From Thermodesulfovibrionia bacterium (lineage in GTDB: Bacteria; Nitrospirota; Thermodesulfovibrionia; UBA6902), in assembly GCA_947259645.1 (NCBI GenBank), contig CAMYND010000016.1, positions 1 through 53,328 on the forward strand: a stretch of 53,328 nucleotides of DNA. Direction: 5' to 3'. Made by a program: the position numbers and the translations under genes. The notes below the pieces were generated by a model. The model was not told the DNA's origin. It saw only the letters and a list, made by a program, of their open reading frames with translations, and did no database searches. The first letter of the stretch is position 1; every line of letters begins with the position of its first letter. Below, piece after piece: positions 51,666-53,328 of the stretch.

Positions 51666-53183
51666 ATGGAAACCGTTGAATCCATAAAAGACGATGACAT
51701 TGAACTCTCTCTTCTGAACAACATATCTCTCACTTTTGTAAAGGGCAACCTTCTTCTTCCAATCCGCAGAGAAGATGACAAACTCATAGCAGCAGTAACC
51801 GACAGCAGGGGAATCCTTGCCCTGAGAGACATGGCTCGAAGCCTGAACCTGAAACCTCACCCTGTCCAGGCTGATGAGAAGATCATTCTTGATGCTATAA
51901 ACCGCATTTACAGCCAGACAAGCAGGGTAAATGAGGTTATGGGTGACATTGAGGGAGAAGATCTGTCCATGATAGCAACGGAATTCGAATCTCCTCAGGA
52001 CCTGCTGGAACTTACGGAAGAAGCACCGATCATACGGTTACTCAATGCCCTTTTAATGGAAGCGGTGCGGGAAAAGGCCAGTGACATACATATAGAACCC
52101 TATGAAAGAGGGATCGATGTCAGGTACAGGGTGGACGGTATATTAAGAAAAGTATTGAGCCCTCCAAAAATTATTCATGATGCTCTTATATCCAGGGTCA
52201 AGATTATCGCGGGCCTTGACATTGCTGAAAAACGGCTTCCCCAGGACGGACGGATAAAGCTGCTTGTTGGCGGAAAAAATATTGATATCAGGGTCTCCAT
52301 AATACCGACTGCCCTGGGGGAAAGAGCGGTTCTAAGGCTGCTGGACAGGCAGACAGGTGTTATCAGCCTTGAAATGCTCGGACTGAATGACGCTATACTG
52401 TCTTCACTGAAAAATTATCTGGCGCGGCAGAACGGGATCATATTGGTTACAGGTCCGACAGGGTCAGGAAAGACAACCACGCTGTACGCATCTCTGCTCA
52501 AACTTAATACTGAGGACAGAAACATTATTACCGTTGAAGATCCGGTCGAGTATCAGTTAAATGGGATCGGACAGATGCATGTAAATCCCAAGATCGGTCT
52601 GACCTTTGCAGCAGGTCTCAGATCAATATTAAGACAGGACCCTGACATTATGATGGTAGGTGAAATCAGAGATATGGAGACAGCAGAAATAGCTGTCCAC
52701 GCTTCTCTCACAGGTCACATTGTCTTAAGCACCCTTCACACAAATGACGCTCCCAGTGCCATTACGAGACTTGTTGACATGGGAATAGAGCCCTTTCTTG
52801 TTGCGTCTTCCCTTATATGCGTACTTGCACAGCGTCTTGTCAGGATCGTCTGTCCCCATTGCAAAGAACCCTATGAACCGTCGATAGAGGAAAGGAACTT
52901 TATCGGGCGTGTCAGCCAACCCGCCCTGCTCTACCGCGGAAAGGGCTGCGACAAGTGTCTTGGCAAGGGATATCTGGGCAGGACAGGAATATATGAGCTG
53001 CTCACAGTCACACCTGAACTGAGGTCTATGATTGTGGGGAGAAAAGACGCTCAGGCCATTAAATCAGTAGCAGTCAAATCAGGCTTTACAACACTTCAGT
53101 CGAATGCGGTAGACAAGATCATCAACGGTATAACAACGATCGAAGAAGTGCTCAGGGTAACGCAGAGAGACATTGAAAACTAA
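51666..53183 (+). CDS. gspE: Type II secretion ATPase E (second locus)
   Basis: A 505-residue ATPase with an N1E domain, then Walker A GPTGSGKTTTLYASLL, Asp box (IITVEDPVEYQLNG), Walker B (DPDIMMVGEIRDMETAEIA), His box (IVLSTLHTNDAPS) and the tetracysteine module (CPHC ... CDKC). It is about 70 residues shorter than the copy at 37451 because the N-terminal region is reduced. Eight bases separate it from the secretin; gspF follows after 20 bases. Confidence 0.95.
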   Translation: METVESIKDDDIELSLLNNISLTFVKGNLLLPIRREDDKLIAAVTDSRGILALRDMARSLNLKPHPVQADEKIILDAINRIYSQTSRVNEVMGDIEGEDLSMIATEFESPQDLLELTEEAPIIRLLNALLMEAVREKASDIHIEPYERGIDVRYRVDGILRKVLSPPKIIHDALISRVKIIAGLDIAEKRLPQDGRIKLLVGGKNIDIRVSIIPTALGERAVLRLLDRQTGVISLEMLGLNDAILSSLKNYLARQNGIILVTGPTGSGKTTTLYASLLKLNTEDRNIITVEDPVEYQLNGIGQMHVNPKIGLTFAAGLRSILRQDPDIMMVGEIRDMETAEIAVHASLTGHIVLSTLHTNDAPSAITRLVDMGIEPFLVASSLICVLAQRLVRIVCPHCKEPYEPSIEERNFIGRVSQPALLYRGKGCDKCLGKGYLGRTGIYELLTVTPELRSMIVGRKDAQAIKSVAVKSGFTTLQSNAVDKIINGITTIEEVLRVTQRDIEN

Positions 53184-53203
53184 ATAAGGTAAAGACTCTT
53201 TTC

Positions 53204-53328
53204 ATGCCACTATTTAAATACCGGGGATATGACAAAGCAGGAGCGGAGACTGAAGGAGTTATTGAGGCGGACAGTCAGCGCGACGCTGCGCAGAAAATAA
53301 AGGCAAAGGGCGTCCTCCCCAGAGAAAT
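53204..53328 (+). CDS. gspF: Type II secretion platform protein F (second locus), N-terminal part
   Basis: Forty-one codons from the ATG at 53204 run off the right edge: PLFKYRGYDKAGAETEGVIE then DSQRDAAQKIKAKGVLP, the N-terminal GspF pattern, similar to MEIYQYEATTREGN of the first copy. AAGGTAAAG lies upstream. The order C-D-E-F suggests that G and further pseudopilin genes continue beyond the window. Confidence 0.9.
   Translation, partial: MPLFKYRGYDKAGAETEGVIEADSQRDAAQKIKAKGVLPRE

Overview
The window comes from a Gram-negative bacterium: it carries LpxC for lipid A, two type II secretion loci with outer-membrane secretins, and three CsgG-family outer-membrane proteins. A 39-residue desulforedoxin-like protein, an NtrY/NtrX pair and MopE-like, VCBS and Ig-like surface modules suggest an anaerobic environmental lineage such as Nitrospirota or Desulfobacterota. 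That placement is inference; no rRNA or other decisive marker is present.

Layout. (1) About 1-22.7 kb, almost all minus strand, is an accessory island of exported proteins: a MopE-like Cys-rich protein (runs off the left edge), three modular genes A/B/C that look like one protein split at repeated junctions, and three CsgG-like genes. Interleaved with the CsgG genes are two large exported proteins carrying a domain that matches the edema factor/CyaA/ExoY class II nucleotidyl cyclase fold at its key residues, two paralogous Cys-rich cytoplasmic proteins next to the cyclases, and a 904-residue coiled-coil exported protein. A probable cyclic-di-GMP-I (GEMM) riboswitch with an overlapping terminator lies in front of the larger cyclase gene. 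(2) 22.3-24.4 kb: a small exported helical protein, a MORN-repeat protein and an orphan amino-acid-type binding lipoprotein. (3) 24.7-26.0 kb: tRNA-Arg(CCU), tRNA-Pro(CGG), desulforedoxin-like protein, YraN and HisI, with heptamer repeats between them. (4) 26.2-30.3 kb, plus strand: DUF4390 protein, NtrY-like kinase, NtrX-like sigma-54 activator. (5) 30.3-41.3 kb, minus strand: an almost complete type II secretion operon, gspD-E-F-G-H-I-J-K-L-M-C, preceded by a degenerate histidine-kinase-like protein. (6) 43.5-47.9 kb: a winged-helix regulator, a Lys/Ala-rich histone-H1-like protein, lpxC, tldD and mtnP. (7) 48.0 kb to the right edge, plus strand: a second type II secretion locus, gspC-D-E-F, whose secretin carries a subtilase-propeptide-like domain and a SPOR domain.

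How it may fit together. The island encodes many exported proteins beside CsgG-like pores, with two type II machines nearby, so it may be a secretion or surface-display island. The most novel unit is the repeated set CsgG-like protein + exported class II cyclase + Cys-rich cytoplasmic partner, one copy of which appears to sit behind a second-messenger riboswitch. Function, substrate and export route of that set are hypotheses; the paralogy, motif conservation and gene order are visible in the sequence.
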